A DNA stretch of 33,203 nucleotides, from positions 1 to 33,203 of the forward strand of contig JACSRX010000013.1 of the NCBI GenBank assembly GCA_014879535.1, written 5' to 3'. The DNA comes from Chthoniobacterales bacterium (lineage in GTDB: Bacteria; Verrucomicrobiota; Verrucomicrobiia; Chthoniobacterales; JACTMZ01). Shown one piece after another: positions 19,472-27,956 of this stretch (its first letter is position 1; every line of letters starts with the position of its first letter). A model generated the notes under the pieces. That model was not told the origin of the DNA and did not search any database. It saw nothing but the letters and a program-made list of their open reading frames with translations. Position numbers and translations under genes: made by a program.

Positions 19472-22400
19472 TCAACGCTCGGCTTTCGTCTGCTGCTGCC
19501 AGTCGGGATTTTGTTGCTCCTGTTCCGTCATCACCTTGGAGTCATCCTGCAGCATGGCTGCCAGGCGCGCATCGGGAGCAGCACCAAGTTCCAACGCTTT
19601 CTCGTAGTGGCGTTTTGCAAGGGCGATGGATGGGGGCTTGGCCGTGGCATAAATGACTGCCAGATTGAATTGTGCCTCGGCATAGTCCGGCTTGACCGTG
19701 ATCGCCCGCCGCAACGATTGCTCGGCTTTGCCGAATTGCCCCATCTGGCTTGAGGCGACCCCGAGGTAGTTGAGCGTGATCGCATCGTCGGGCACAGCCG
19801 CATCGGATCGCTCCAGATATTGAACGGCATCCTCGATCCGCCCCTGCTCGATCATGACCGCTCCCAGCGTTGTAAGACTGAAGGCGTCCTTGGGATCGGC
19901 CTTGACCGCCCTTTCCAAGGCCAGCTGGGCAGCCGTCAGCTTGCCTTGGCGGAATTGGGCCACGCCGAGATTGGCCAAGGCCACAACATTGTCCGGATTC
20001 TCTTCGACGAATTTCAGGTAAAGCTCCTCCGCGCGCGAGAAGTTTCCACGGACGAACTCGTCACGGGCCTCGGCAATCAATGCCTGCATTTCCTGGGAAA
20101 GTTCCGTGCTGAGGGACGCGGCGGCCGCGGCAGCTTCCGATGGAGGCTGCTCATCCGGCGAAGCGGGAGCTTGGGCGGTTTCCCCGGCGGGCTGCTCCCC
20201 TGCTTGGGAGGCTTGGGCTTGTTCCCCGCCGTCGGCCGAATCCACCTGCGGCTTGAGCACTTCGATCTGCGCGGTCATCTTGGCGGCATCGGCATCGAGC
20301 AGGGTGACAACCGGGCGCTTGAGCATCTCCTGCTCGGCCGCCGTCAACTCGAGCGTGGGCTGGGCGAGTTCGCTGATTTTTTCACTGAGGGTGTCGGAGC
20401 GGATTTCCAAGCGCTCCAATTCTTCCTGGGCGAGACGGTAAACCTGCTCCCGGCGGGCCTGCTCCTTGATCTGCCGCATGATGATGCCTCGCAGCACTTC
20501 GTTCTCCTGCTGGAGTAGCTGCGCCTCGGCCGCCGTGACATCCCCGAGTTGCACGGCGGCAAGGGCTCCGGTGACCCGGTCATACTCTTTCAACAGCTGG
20601 TCGTTGATGGCCTGCAGTTTGTCGAATCGCAGCTTGTCATCCTTCAACTTCGTTTGGGCATCGGCCAACTCGATCTTCATGCCATCCAAATCCTTCTGAA
20701 GCCCGGCCACCACCTCCGCCTTGGCGGCGGCGTCGCCCTCCAAGCCTGCAATCCGCTCGCTTGCGGCAGCCAGTTTCTCCTCCAATTGGCGGTTGGCCTC
20801 GATCAGCTCGGCATTTTTGTCCAAGGCGGATCTCGCCTCGGAAAGCTCCTGCTGGACAGATTCTCGTGAGGCGATGAGCTCGTCGCGCTCCTTCTCGAGC
20901 CCGGCCACCCTGTCGGTGAGTTCCTGGATCTTCCCGCTGTTGTCCGCAGCCGCGGCCTGCGCAGTCGCCGCGGCCAATTTGTCCTCCAGTTCGCGGTTGG
21001 CCTCCTGGTTCCTTTCGACGGTGGATTTCGCTTCGGCAAGCTCCTGCTGCGCCGCATCGCGCGACGCCAGCAACTCGTCGCGTTCCTTCTCAAGCCCGGC
21101 CACACGGTCGGTGAGTTCCTGAATCTTCCCGCTGTTGTCCGCAGCCGCGGCCTGCGCGGTCGCCGCGGCCAATTTGTCCCCCAGTTCGCGGTTGGCCTCC
21201 TGGTTCTTTTCGACGGTGGATTTGGCCTCGGCAAGCTCCTGCTGAGCAACCTCGCGCGAAGCCAGCAGCTCCGCGCGCTCCTTCTCAAGTTCTGCCACTC
21301 GTTGGGTGAGCTCCTTGGCCGTCTCGGCGTTCTCCTCGCCGGTTTTCTGCTCGTCCACTGCGGCGGAAAGCTTGGCCTCAAGCTGCCGGTTGGCCTCGAT
21401 CAGTTCGGCGTTTTTTTCGACGGCGGCTTTCGCCCCCGCATATTGCTGCTCCGCCGCCTCGCGCGAGGCGAGCAACTCCGCGCGCTCCTTCTCGAGCTCG
21501 GCCACCCGCTGCGTGAGGTCCTTGACGGTGGTGTCCCGCTCCAAGGCTGCCAGCTCTTTGGCCGCGGCGGAAAGCTTGGCCTCAAGCTGCCGGTTGGCCT
21601 CGATCAATTCGGCACTCTTGTCACCGGCACTCCCGGATTCGACAAATCTGCGCTGGGCGACATCCCGGGAGGCAATCAGCTCCGCGCGTTCCCGCTCGAG
21701 CTCGGCCAGACTCTGCGTGAGGTTCTTGATATCCGCACGGGCAGCCTGGACCTCCTTCTGGGACGACTCGCGCTCCGCCTTGACCATGGCTGGTTTCAGT
21801 TTCTCCGTTTCCGCCTTGGCCGATTCCAGCGCAGCCTTGACCTCCGCCATCTGGCTCTCGGATGCCTTCACCCCGGCCTTGGCGGCTTCCGCCTCGGCTT
21901 TGGCCGCCGCCGCCTCGGCCTTGGCGCTTTCCGCTTCAGCCTTTGCCGCCTCCACTTCTGTCTTCGCATCCGTCTCCGCCTTCGCAGCAGTCTCTTTCGC
22001 AGCCTCTTCCGCGGCGGCAAGCTTTGCCGTCAGATCCTCGATTTGCTTGGCGCCTTCCTGTGCCCTGGCCTCGAGCTGCTCCTTGTCGGCGGTCACGGCC
22101 GAGAGCGATTCCTGCAACTCGTCGGCGGCTGCCGTCAAACGTGCGATTTCATCCGAGGAAACAGGGGGCGGTGCGCCGCCCTCCTTGAACTGGCGCAACT
22201 GCGTGGTCAGGTCCACGACGGCGACCTTTGTCTTTTCCAACTCCATGCTCACGCTGAGCAACTCGGCCTCGCCACGCTGGATCTCCCTTTCCAAATCCGC
22301 GGCACGCTGCTTCTCCGCGGACAACTGGCGCCGCAAGATCTCCGTCTGCTGCGACTCCGCGACAGGAGCAGCCACGGCCGGCCATCCGGGAGACACGGGG

Positions 22401-22834
22401 GGGACCGACTCCTGCTGTCCCGGCGAAATGGAAATGGTCGGTCCGGCATGGCCGTTGTCGCGCCGGGGAGGCCGCACCGGGGGCAGAACATCCTCGTCCT
22501 GCACAACGGCAAGATCCGGAGGCGGCCCCAACGTCGGGGAGTCCAAGGCCCCCTCCAGACGAACAATGGCCTCCTGCGTCTTGCGCAGCCGGAAATCCAC
22601 GACCAGCGGCTGCCAATCGGGGTTCTTGGACTTGATCTGGCCGAGTTGGGCCGCCACATAGCGGAACTTGGCGATCGCATCCTGATTCCTGCCCTCCCGT
22701 TCCAGGCGTTCGGCGCGCTGATATTCTTGATAGGCGGAGAAAAATGCGGACGAAACGTCTTCCTGAGCCAATGCGGATCGTGCCGATAATGACACGAACA
22801 GACCAGCCAACAACAGCAACCGCAGCAAATTCAT
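19472..22834 (-). CDS. Secreted long coiled-coil protein with C-terminal TPR repeats
   Basis: 1120 residues. A signal peptide is evident (MNLLRLLLLAGLFVSLSARS, then ALAQ). Residues about 25-100 hold one TPR-like helical pair (YQEYQRAERLEREGRNQDA), then a Pro-rich linker. From about 165 to 800 the protein is almost pure coiled coil, with an Ala/Lys/Glu stretch (AKAEAESAKAEAAAAKAEAE) and about five tandem copies of a 65-69-residue unit (LTxRVAxLEKERxELxASR). An acidic Ala/Gln/Pro linker leads to about four TPRs (GNFSRAEELYLKF, GKLTAAQLALERA, GRIEDAVQYLERS, GQFGKAEQSLRRA). No membrane anchor after the signal peptide. A periplasmic scaffold or spacer is inferred. Start ATG 22834 follows from the signal peptide and promoter. 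It is divergent from the HNH gene. Confidence 0.85.
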   Translation of the reverse strand: MNLLRLLLLAGLFVSLSARSALAQEDVSSAFFSAYQEYQRAERLEREGRNQDAIAKFRYVAAQLGQIKSKNPDWQPLVVDFRLRKTQEAIVRLEGALDSPTLGPPPDLAVVQDEDVLPPVRPPRRDNGHAGPTISISPGQQESVPPVSPGWPAVAAPVAESQQTEILRRQLSAEKQRAADLEREIQRGEAELLSVSMELEKTKVAVVDLTTQLRQFKEGGAPPPVSSDEIARLTAAADELQESLSAVTADKEQLEARAQEGAKQIEDLTAKLAAAEEAAKETAAKAETDAKTEVEAAKAEAESAKAEAAAAKAEAEAAKAGVKASESQMAEVKAALESAKAETEKLKPAMVKAERESSQKEVQAARADIKNLTQSLAELERERAELIASRDVAQRRFVESGSAGDKSAELIEANRQLEAKLSAAAKELAALERDTTVKDLTQRVAELEKERAELLASREAAEQQYAGAKAAVEKNAELIEANRQLEAKLSAAVDEQKTGEENAETAKELTQRVAELEKERAELLASREVAQQELAEAKSTVEKNQEANRELGDKLAAATAQAAAADNSGKIQELTDRVAGLEKERDELLASRDAAQQELAEAKSTVERNQEANRELEDKLAAATAQAAAADNSGKIQELTDRVAGLEKERDELIASRESVQQELSEARSALDKNAELIEANRQLEEKLAAASERIAGLEGDAAAKAEVVAGLQKDLDGMKIELADAQTKLKDDKLRFDKLQAINDQLLKEYDRVTGALAAVQLGDVTAAEAQLLQQENEVLRGIIMRQIKEQARREQVYRLAQEELERLEIRSDTLSEKISELAQPTLELTAAEQEMLKRPVVTLLDADAAKMTAQIEVLKPQVDSADGGEQAQASQAGEQPAGETAQAPASPDEQPPSEAAAAAASLSTELSQEMQALIAEARDEFVRGNFSRAEELYLKFVEENPDNVVALANLGVAQFRQGKLTAAQLALERAVKADPKDAFSLTTLGAVMIEQGRIEDAVQYLERSDAAVPDDAITLNYLGVASSQMGQFGKAEQSLRRAITVKPDYAEAQFNLAVIYATAKPPSIALAKRHYEKALELGAAPDARLAAMLQDDSKVMTEQEQQNPDWQQQTKAER
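20879..21750 (-). repeat. Tandem repeats in the coiled-coil gene, including two near-identical 195-bp copies
   Basis: Measured by the recurring site coding ELxASR (20879, 21074, 21269, 21476, 21680), unit lengths are 195, 195, 207 and 204 bp. The 20879-21073 and 21074-21268 copies are nearly identical at DNA level, including the stretch coding for AAATAQAAAADNSGKIQELT, so this duplication is recent; the other units have diverged. All periods are multiples of three. Confidence 0.88.
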
Positions 22835-22873
22835 CCGAACGTTGAGAATATGGTCCCCGCCGGGAAATTGCAA
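22835..22873 (-). promoter_or_regulatory. Promoter of the coiled-coil/TPR gene
   Basis: On the minus strand: TTGCAA (22873-22868), 17 nt, TATTCT (22850-22845), 10 nt, ATG 22834. At most a few leader bases are predicted. Confidence 0.6.
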
Positions 22874-22904
22874 TCGCCCCATGATGACCGGATACGGACC
22901 CTGT

Positions 22905-22933
22905 TTGACACGAAAAGGGCCCGCGGCTAATTT
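22905..22933 (+). promoter_or_regulatory. Near-consensus promoter of the HNH nuclease gene
   Basis: TTGACA (22905-22910), exactly 17 nt, TAATTT (22928-22933). It is the best -35 in the window. Transcription from about 22940 would give a leader near 47 nt, unlike the short-leader genes. The two divergent -35 boxes are about 31 bases apart. Confidence 0.7.
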
Positions 22934-22986
22934 GCACGGCATCCCGCCGCATCCCGCCTCAATGGCCCGTCGGCCGGAAACCTTGT

Positions 22987-23598
22987 ATGGAATCCCTGCT
23001 CGACAGGCACGTGCTGGTTCTCAATCGGCTGTGGCAGGCGGTCAATGTCTGCAGTGCACGGCGCGCCTTCACCCTGCTCTACCAAGGCCACGCCCAAGTG
23101 GTCTGGAGGGATCCCGAAAACAACTACCTCACCCACGACTTCCAGAGTTGGCATGATTTTTCGCAGGCCGAGCCCGTCACAGACGTCGTCCACTCGGTGA
23201 AATTCAACATCCGCGTGCCCACGGTGATCGTCCTGCTCCTCTTCGACCGCCTGCCCAGCAAGGAAGTCAAATTCACCCGCCAGAACATCTACGAACGCGA
23301 CAACCACACCTGCCAATACTGCGCCAGGAAACTCGACCGACAAGAACTCAACCTCGACCATGTGCTCCCTCGGCAACGCGGCGGTCCGACCACTTGGGAA
23401 AACGTCGTCTGCTCCTGCATCCCCTGCAACACACGCAAGGGAAATCGCCTTCCCCACGAGGCCAATATGGTCCTCCTCAAGGAACCCAGAAAGCCCCGCT
23501 GGCGCCCGTTCATCCACCTCACCTACTCCTCATCCGTCCACGACACATGGCGACATTTCGTCGATGTCGGATGCTGGAGCGTCGAACTGGGGGATTGA
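22987..23598 (+). CDS. HNH endonuclease-family protein
   Basis: 203 residues. The C-terminal half holds an HNH/zinc-ribbon nuclease fold: CQYCARKL (first Cys pair), LNLDHVLPRQRGG (the catalytic His), TWENVV (the Asn), and CSCIPCNTRKGNR (second Cys pair and last motif). The N-terminal 90 residues (LDRHVLVLNRLWQAVNVCSARRAF and LYQGHAQVV) form the conserved domain typical of the widespread stand-alone chromosomal HNH proteins in Bacteroidetes, cyanobacteria and Verrucomicrobia. Those are not restriction or phage enzymes as a rule, and their role is unknown; repair is possible. Start ATG 22987 has only weak GGAAA upstream. A near-consensus promoter precedes it. Confidence 0.87.
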   Translation: MESLLDRHVLVLNRLWQAVNVCSARRAFTLLYQGHAQVVWRDPENNYLTHDFQSWHDFSQAEPVTDVVHSVKFNIRVPTVIVLLLFDRLPSKEVKFTRQNIYERDNHTCQYCARKLDRQELNLDHVLPRQRGGPTTWENVVCSCIPCNTRKGNRLPHEANMVLLKEPRKPRWRPFIHLTYSSSVHDTWRHFVDVGCWSVELGD

Positions 23599-23616
23599 TC
23601 CGCACAACCAAGGGGC

Positions 23617-23654
23617 TTGCCAAGGCCCTCCCGCTGCTGATATCACATCTTCCA
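23617..23654 (+). promoter_or_regulatory. Promoter of the TIGR04073-like gene
   Basis: TTGCCA (23617-23622), 18 nt, TATCAC (23641-23646), 8 nt, ATG 23655. It lies in the 56-base gap after the HNH gene. Confidence 0.5.
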
Positions 23655-24071
23655 ATGAAGACCCTCCTGACCATCACAGCTCTTCTCGCGGCTGCTTCGC
23701 TCGCTTCCGCCGACATCCAGCAACCACCGTCTTCCGACATGGGACCGACCCGCAAACTGGGCCGCGGCATCGGCAATATCTGCTTCGGAATCACAGAAAT
23801 CCCCACTTCCATGGCTTCGGTGAACTACTTCGAGGGCAATTCCGCTGCCTTCAGTTACGGGATAGTCCGTGGCGTCGGCCGCACTTTGGCCCGCTTGGGC
23901 TACGGCCTCTACGACACATTCCTTTTCCCCTTCCCGACCGTCAAGGGAACCTACGCCCCTCCCTATCGCAGCAACGTCCAGTGGATCCATCGCGGCTACT
24001 CCGAGTTCCCTCCCGAACTCGGCTTCGAGTCACGCTATCCCTACGTCCGCAACGACCAGCGCGATCCCTGA
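23655..24071 (+). CDS. Small exported protein, exosortase system-associated TIGR04073-like
   Basis: 138 residues with a clear signal peptide (MKTLLTITALLAAASLASA, cleaved before DIQQ). The mature part begins with RKLGRGIGNICFGITEIP, close to the KLGRGxxNxxxGxxEIP pattern I associate with the TIGR04073 family, named for co-occurrence with exosortase/PEP-CTERM genomes. A Gly-rich middle (YGIVRGVGRTLARLGYGLYDT) and an aromatic tail with FPFPTVKGTY and FESRYPYVR follow. Biochemical role unknown; the family label comes from recall, not a search. It converges on tgt with 9 bases between stops. Confidence 0.72.
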   Translation: MKTLLTITALLAAASLASADIQQPPSSDMGPTRKLGRGIGNICFGITEIPTSMASVNYFEGNSAAFSYGIVRGVGRTLARLGYGLYDTFLFPFPTVKGTYAPPYRSNVQWIHRGYSEFPPELGFESRYPYVRNDQRDP

Positions 24072-24080
24072 TCCGGCCGG

Positions 24081-25214
24081 TCAGATGTTGTGCGGGCGGT
24101 ATCCGCCGACAAACTCCCGCCTGAACTCTGCAAAAGCCCCCTCCTCGAGGGCTCTGCGCACGGAGCCCATCAAGCCGAGGTAGAAATGCAGGTTGTGCAG
24201 CGTGATCAGGCGCAGGCCAAGAATTTCCTCCGCCTTGACCAGGTGCCGCAGATAGGCGCGTGCGAAATTCGCACAGGCATAACAGGTGCACCCCACCTCG
24301 ATCGGCCCTTCATCAAACTTGAAGCAGGCATTCTTCAGGTTGAGCGTCCCGGAAGCCGTGAACGCCGTGCCGTTCCTCGCCACCCGCGTCGGCAGCACAC
24401 AGTCGAACATGTCGATCCCCCGCGCCACCATCTCCACCATCTGAGGCGGGGTGCCCAGCCCCATGGCATAACGGGGACTGCTGGATGGGAGGTGCGGCAC
24501 GGCAAATTCAACCGCGCGCATCATTTCATCCTCCGGTTCCCCCACACTCACGCCGCCTACCGCATAGCCGTCCCATCCCATCGCGACCAGCTCACGGGCC
24601 GATTTCTCACGAAGATCCGCGTAGCCCGAGCCCTGCACGATCCCGAAAAGCAGCGGCTTCTCTGCCGACTCGTTCCGCGCCGCCCACCACTCGATGCAGC
24701 GGCGCTCCCACCCCAACGTCAACCCCAGACTCTTCCCCGCCTGCTCGTGGGAACACGGATGCGGCGGACATTCGTCGAATGCCATCACGATGTCCGAACC
24801 CAGCGTGTGCTGGATCTCCATCGATGTCTCCGGACCGATGAAACACGGTGCCCCGTCGAGATGGTTCTGGAAATGGACACCCTCCCCCGTGATGCGGCGC
24901 AGCTTGGCCAGGGAGAACACTTGGAATCCCCCGCTGTCGGTCAGGATCGGTCCGTTCCACCCCATGAAGCGATGCAGTCCTCCGAGCTTGCGGATCACTT
25001 CAAGCCCTGGACGCACGAAAAGATGGTAGGTGTTGCCGAGGATGATCTGCGCCTCGAGTTCCACGAGTTCGCGCGGACTCACGGCCTTCACCGTCCCCTG
25101 CGTTCCCACCGGCATGAAGATCGGCGTCTCGATCACGCCGCGGCGTGTCTTCAGCCGTCCGCGACGCGCCGAGGAAGACGGGTCCGTGTGCAGAACCTCG
25201 AAACAACCGCTCAC
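24081..25214 (-). CDS. tgt: Queuine/preQ1 tRNA-guanine transglycosylase
   Basis: 377 residues, usual bacterial length. It swaps guanine-34 of GUN-anticodon tRNAs for preQ1 in queuosine synthesis. The opening TRRGVIETPIFMPVGTQGTVK, the catalytic-site DSGGFQVFSL, the nucleophile Asp in FDCVLPTRVARNG and the zinc site CTCYACANF with the later His in LHNLHFYL are all present. GTG 25214 is chosen because GGGAGG lies 7 nt before it and because it forms a GTGA overlap with the pyrC stop. It is the last gene of the minus-strand array; no other queuosine genes are in the window. Confidence 0.95.
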   Translation of the reverse strand: MSGCFEVLHTDPSSSARRGRLKTRRGVIETPIFMPVGTQGTVKAVSPRELVELEAQIILGNTYHLFVRPGLEVIRKLGGLHRFMGWNGPILTDSGGFQVFSLAKLRRITGEGVHFQNHLDGAPCFIGPETSMEIQHTLGSDIVMAFDECPPHPCSHEQAGKSLGLTLGWERRCIEWWAARNESAEKPLLFGIVQGSGYADLREKSARELVAMGWDGYAVGGVSVGEPEDEMMRAVEFAVPHLPSSSPRYAMGLGTPPQMVEMVARGIDMFDCVLPTRVARNGTAFTASGTLNLKNACFKFDEGPIEVGCTCYACANFARAYLRHLVKAEEILGLRLITLHNLHFYLGLMGSVRRALEEGAFAEFRREFVGGYRPHNI

Positions 25215-26491
25215 ACCCCGACCTCCCATGCGGTGCGACCGCCCACCACCGTCCGGACCGCCCGCCCCTTCAACTCCCATCCGTGGAACGGCGTGTTGCG
25301 CGCCTTCGAGGCAAACGTCGACCTGTCCACCGTCCACTCCCGATCCGGATCCAGCAAAGTCACATCACCGGGAGCACCGATGGACAGCGTGCCCCGATCA
25401 AGACCGACCAAACGGGCGGGGTTTGCCGTCAACATGGCGATGAGTTCGGGAAGGGCCAGCACGCCCTTCTGATGCAGCAGGATGCTGCAGAACAACCCCA
25501 CCGCCGTCTCCAGCCCGACAATGCCGAAAGGCGCCGCGGCAAACTCCACCTCCTTTTCGTAAATCGCATGCGGCGCGTGGTCGGTCGCAAGCACCTCGAT
25601 GGTGCCGTCGGCGATTCCCTCCAGCAGGGCATCAATATCCGCCTGCTCGCGCAGCGGCGGATTCATTTTGAAGTCGGTGTCGTAGTCCCGCACCGATTCG
25701 TCGGTCAGCGCGATGTGATGGGGACAAACCTCGCCACTCAACGGAACGCCCCGCAGCCGCGCCTCGCGCAGCAGCCGCACGCTGCCACCGGACGAGAGGT
25801 GCTGGCAATGAATCCGCGTCCCAGTCGCCTCGGCCAGCATGGCATCACGCGCCACGATGATCTCCTCCGCCATCCTCGGCCAGCCGGGCAGCCCGAGCAT
25901 CGTGCTCCAATACCCCTCGTGCATCATCGCCTCCGGCCCTGCAAGCGAGGCATCCTGGCAGTGATCGAACATCGGCAGGCCGAACATGCCGCAATATTCC
26001 GCCGCACGGCGCATGACCTCGTGGTTCTGCACACACCGGCCGTCATCGGTCACCGCCACGATCCCCGCCGCGGCCATCGCCCCGATGGGCGCAAGCTGCT
26101 CACCCTGCGCCCCGACGGTGATCGCCCCGGTCGGGAAGACATTGACCACGCCGACTTCCGCCGCACGTTCAAGCATCCATGCAATGATGCCGGGATGGTC
26201 CGCAACGGGGTGCGTGTTGGGCATGGCCACCACACTCGTGAACCCTCCGGCCGCAGCCGCACGGGTTCCTGTTTCAATGGTCTCCTTGGCCCCGTGCCCC
26301 GGTTCCCTCAGATGCACATGGATGTCGATGAACCCCGGGCAAACGACCAGCCCGCGCGCATCGACCTCGACGCCACCCTCGGCGGGCTCCGCGCAGATTT
26401 TCCCGCCCGCAATGAACACGTCACCCGCTGCGTCCCGCCCCGCGGATGGATCAATCACCCGCCCTCCCCGTATGTTCATCGAGTTGCTCAT
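25211..26491 (-). CDS. pyrC: Dihydroorotase (class I)
   Basis: 426 residues. It cyclises carbamoyl-aspartate to dihydroorotate, the third step of pyrimidine synthesis. The amidohydrolase metal site DIHVHLREPG (HxH) is followed by GFTSVVAMPNT, the later His residues in DHCQD and CQHLSSGGSV, and the Asp of ATDHAPHA, so it looks catalytically competent and not one of the inactive PyrC-like ATCase partners. ATG 26491 has a textbook GGAGGGGG just upstream and overlaps the pyrB stop as ATGA. In some bacteria class I dihydroorotase and PyrB form a complex; the tight coupling permits that here. Confidence 0.95.
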   Translation of the reverse strand: MSNSMNIRGGRVIDPSAGRDAAGDVFIAGGKICAEPAEGGVEVDARGLVVCPGFIDIHVHLREPGHGAKETIETGTRAAAAGGFTSVVAMPNTHPVADHPGIIAWMLERAAEVGVVNVFPTGAITVGAQGEQLAPIGAMAAAGIVAVTDDGRCVQNHEVMRRAAEYCGMFGLPMFDHCQDASLAGPEAMMHEGYWSTMLGLPGWPRMAEEIIVARDAMLAEATGTRIHCQHLSSGGSVRLLREARLRGVPLSGEVCPHHIALTDESVRDYDTDFKMNPPLREQADIDALLEGIADGTIEVLATDHAPHAIYEKEVEFAAAPFGIVGLETAVGLFCSILLHQKGVLALPELIAMLTANPARLVGLDRGTLSIGAPGDVTLLDPDREWTVDRSTFASKARNTPFHGWELKGRAVRTVVGGRTAWEVGV

Positions 26492-27423
26492 TCCCCCTCC
26501 TTCGGCGGGACCGATCCACACAGGTAAAGGACAGCCATCCGCACCGCCAGCCCGTTGGTCACCTGATCGAGAATCACGCTGTGCGGACCATCCGCGACGG
26601 AACCGTCCAACTCGATCCCGCGATGGATCGGCCCCGGATGCATCACCAGCGCGCCCTGCTTGAGCCGCGCCGCCCGCGATGCGTTGAGTCCGAAGAGCGA
26701 CGCATACTCCCCCGTCCCGGGAAAATGCCCCGCCTTCTGCCGCTCATGCTGGATGCGCAGGAGATTGACCACGTCGAGCTCCCCCAGCACATCGTCAAAC
26801 CTGTCGGTCAAACGCACCCCCAATCGTCCGAATTCCCGGGGAACGAGCGTCGGCGGACCGATCAGCGTGACCTCCGCACCAAGCTTGGTCAGGGCCTGGA
26901 TATCCGAGCGTGCCACTCGGCTGAAACGGATGTCCCCGACGATGCCTACCTTGACCCCCTCGATGCGGCCCAAACGTTCGCGGATTGTGAACACATCAAG
27001 CAGCCCTTGGGTGGGATGCTCGTGGGATCCGTCGCCGGCATTGATCACCCCGGCACCAAGCCGTGCGGCAAGAAACCGCGAAGCCCCGGCGGCAGAGTGC
27101 CGCAGGACGATCAGGTCGGCCGCCAGCGCCTCGAGGTTTTTTGCCGTGTCTTTCAAACTCTCGCCCTTGGAAAGACTGGAACCACCTGCGGTGATGTTGA
27201 CGACATCCGCGCTCAGCCGCACGGCGGCAAGCTCGAAGGAAGTCCGCGTGCGCGTGCTCGCCTCGACAAAGAGATTCACCAGGGTCTTGCCGCGGAGGCT
27301 CGGCACTTTCTTCAGCCGCCTCCGCCCCACGTCCTTGAACTCCGCCGCCGTGTCCAGGACGAAGATGATCTCTTCCGCGCTCATCTCGGAGAGCGCCAAC
27401 AGGTCTTTGCGCGTCCACTTCAT
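26488..27423 (-). CDS. pyrB: Aspartate carbamoyltransferase catalytic chain
   Basis: 311 residues. It joins carbamoyl phosphate and aspartate in pyrimidine synthesis. Carbamoyl-phosphate motif VEASTRTRTSFE is present but has Ala where nearly all homologues have Pro (EPSTRT). The other sites are normal: GSSLSKGESLKDT with the active-site Ser and Lys, HEHPTQGLLD, MHPGPIHRG (usually PINRG) and the C-terminal QVTNGLAVRMA. No regulatory chain PyrI is nearby, consistent with control by PyrR. Coupled by ATGA overlaps both to pyrR upstream and pyrC downstream. Confidence 0.95.
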   Translation of the reverse strand: MKWTRKDLLALSEMSAEEIIFVLDTAAEFKDVGRRRLKKVPSLRGKTLVNLFVEASTRTRTSFELAAVRLSADVVNITAGGSSLSKGESLKDTAKNLEALAADLIVLRHSAAGASRFLAARLGAGVINAGDGSHEHPTQGLLDVFTIRERLGRIEGVKVGIVGDIRFSRVARSDIQALTKLGAEVTLIGPPTLVPREFGRLGVRLTDRFDDVLGELDVVNLLRIQHERQKAGHFPGTGEYASLFGLNASRAARLKQGALVMHPGPIHRGIELDGSVADGPHSVILDQVTNGLAVRMAVLYLCGSVPPKEGE

Positions 27424-27956
27424 GACGCGAAGATCCCCTCATCCCCGTCGACTTCCGTCAACCGCACGCGCACACGCGCATGGTCCTCAACTTTCAGCAC
27501 GGTGCCCGTCGCGTCCGGACACAACGGAAGCTCTCGGCCGCCACGGTCCGCCAGCACACCATACAGAATCCGGCGCGGACGCCCGAAGGCCAGGACGGCC
27601 TCGATCGCCGCACGCGCCGTGCGCCCGGTGTGCTGGACATCGTCAATCAGGACCACCGTCCACCGCTCCAGATCCAGCGGCAGTTCCGTGCCGCGCAATG
27701 CCGACACCCCCTCTCTCAACCCCAAATCGTCGCGATGCATGGAGATATCAACGGTCCCGAGACCGCTGTCGATCCCGCGTTCCCTCAACGCACGCGCCAC
27801 CCGGGCGGCCAGAGCCACCCCGCGCGTGGGTATCCCCGCGAGAAAAATCCGCTCCTCCCGGTTGATCTTCCCCACAATCCCCCCGACCAGACGCATCTCG
27901 GCCGAAGCCACACCGCCGGCATCCATCAGTCGGCGTCCGGCGTGCTCATCGGTCAT
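27420..27956 (-). CDS. pyrR: PyrR: pyrimidine operon regulator / uracil phosphoribosyltransferase
   Basis: 178 residues. A type I phosphoribosyltransferase fold with the PRPP loop VVLIDDVQHTGRTARAA, FLAGIPTRGVALA, and the PyrR-specific DISMHRDD and GRPRRILYGVLADRGGRELP segments. In Gram-positives PyrR binds pyr mRNA with UMP/UTP and promotes attenuation, and has a minor UPRTase activity. I found no terminator/antiterminator with a PyrR binding loop in the 46 bases upstream, so the target and even the regulatory role are uncertain. ATG 27956 is used; GTG 27974 would add six residues. The stop overlaps pyrB as ATGA. Confidence 0.88.
   Translation of the reverse strand: MTDEHAGRRLMDAGGVASAEMRLVGGIVGKINREERIFLAGIPTRGVALAARVARALRERGIDSGLGTVDISMHRDDLGLREGVSALRGTELPLDLERWTVVLIDDVQHTGRTARAAIEAVLAFGRPRRILYGVLADRGGRELPLCPDATGTVLKVEDHARVRVRLTEVDGDEGIFAS

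Noticed and set aside
20879-21750. CRISPR-like or satellite array
   Set aside because: Period is 195-207 bp, in frame and coding for a coiled coil; there are no short direct repeats with unique spacers.
21302-22789. 495-codon plus-strand frame antisense to the coiled-coil gene
   Set aside because: Leu/Arg/Gly-rich repetition simply mirrors the coiled-coil repeats of the opposite strand.
23281-23480. HNH protein as a homing endonuclease or part of a restriction or phage module
   Set aside because: The N-terminal domain fits the common stand-alone chromosomal HNH family, and no intron, methylase or phage gene is adjacent.
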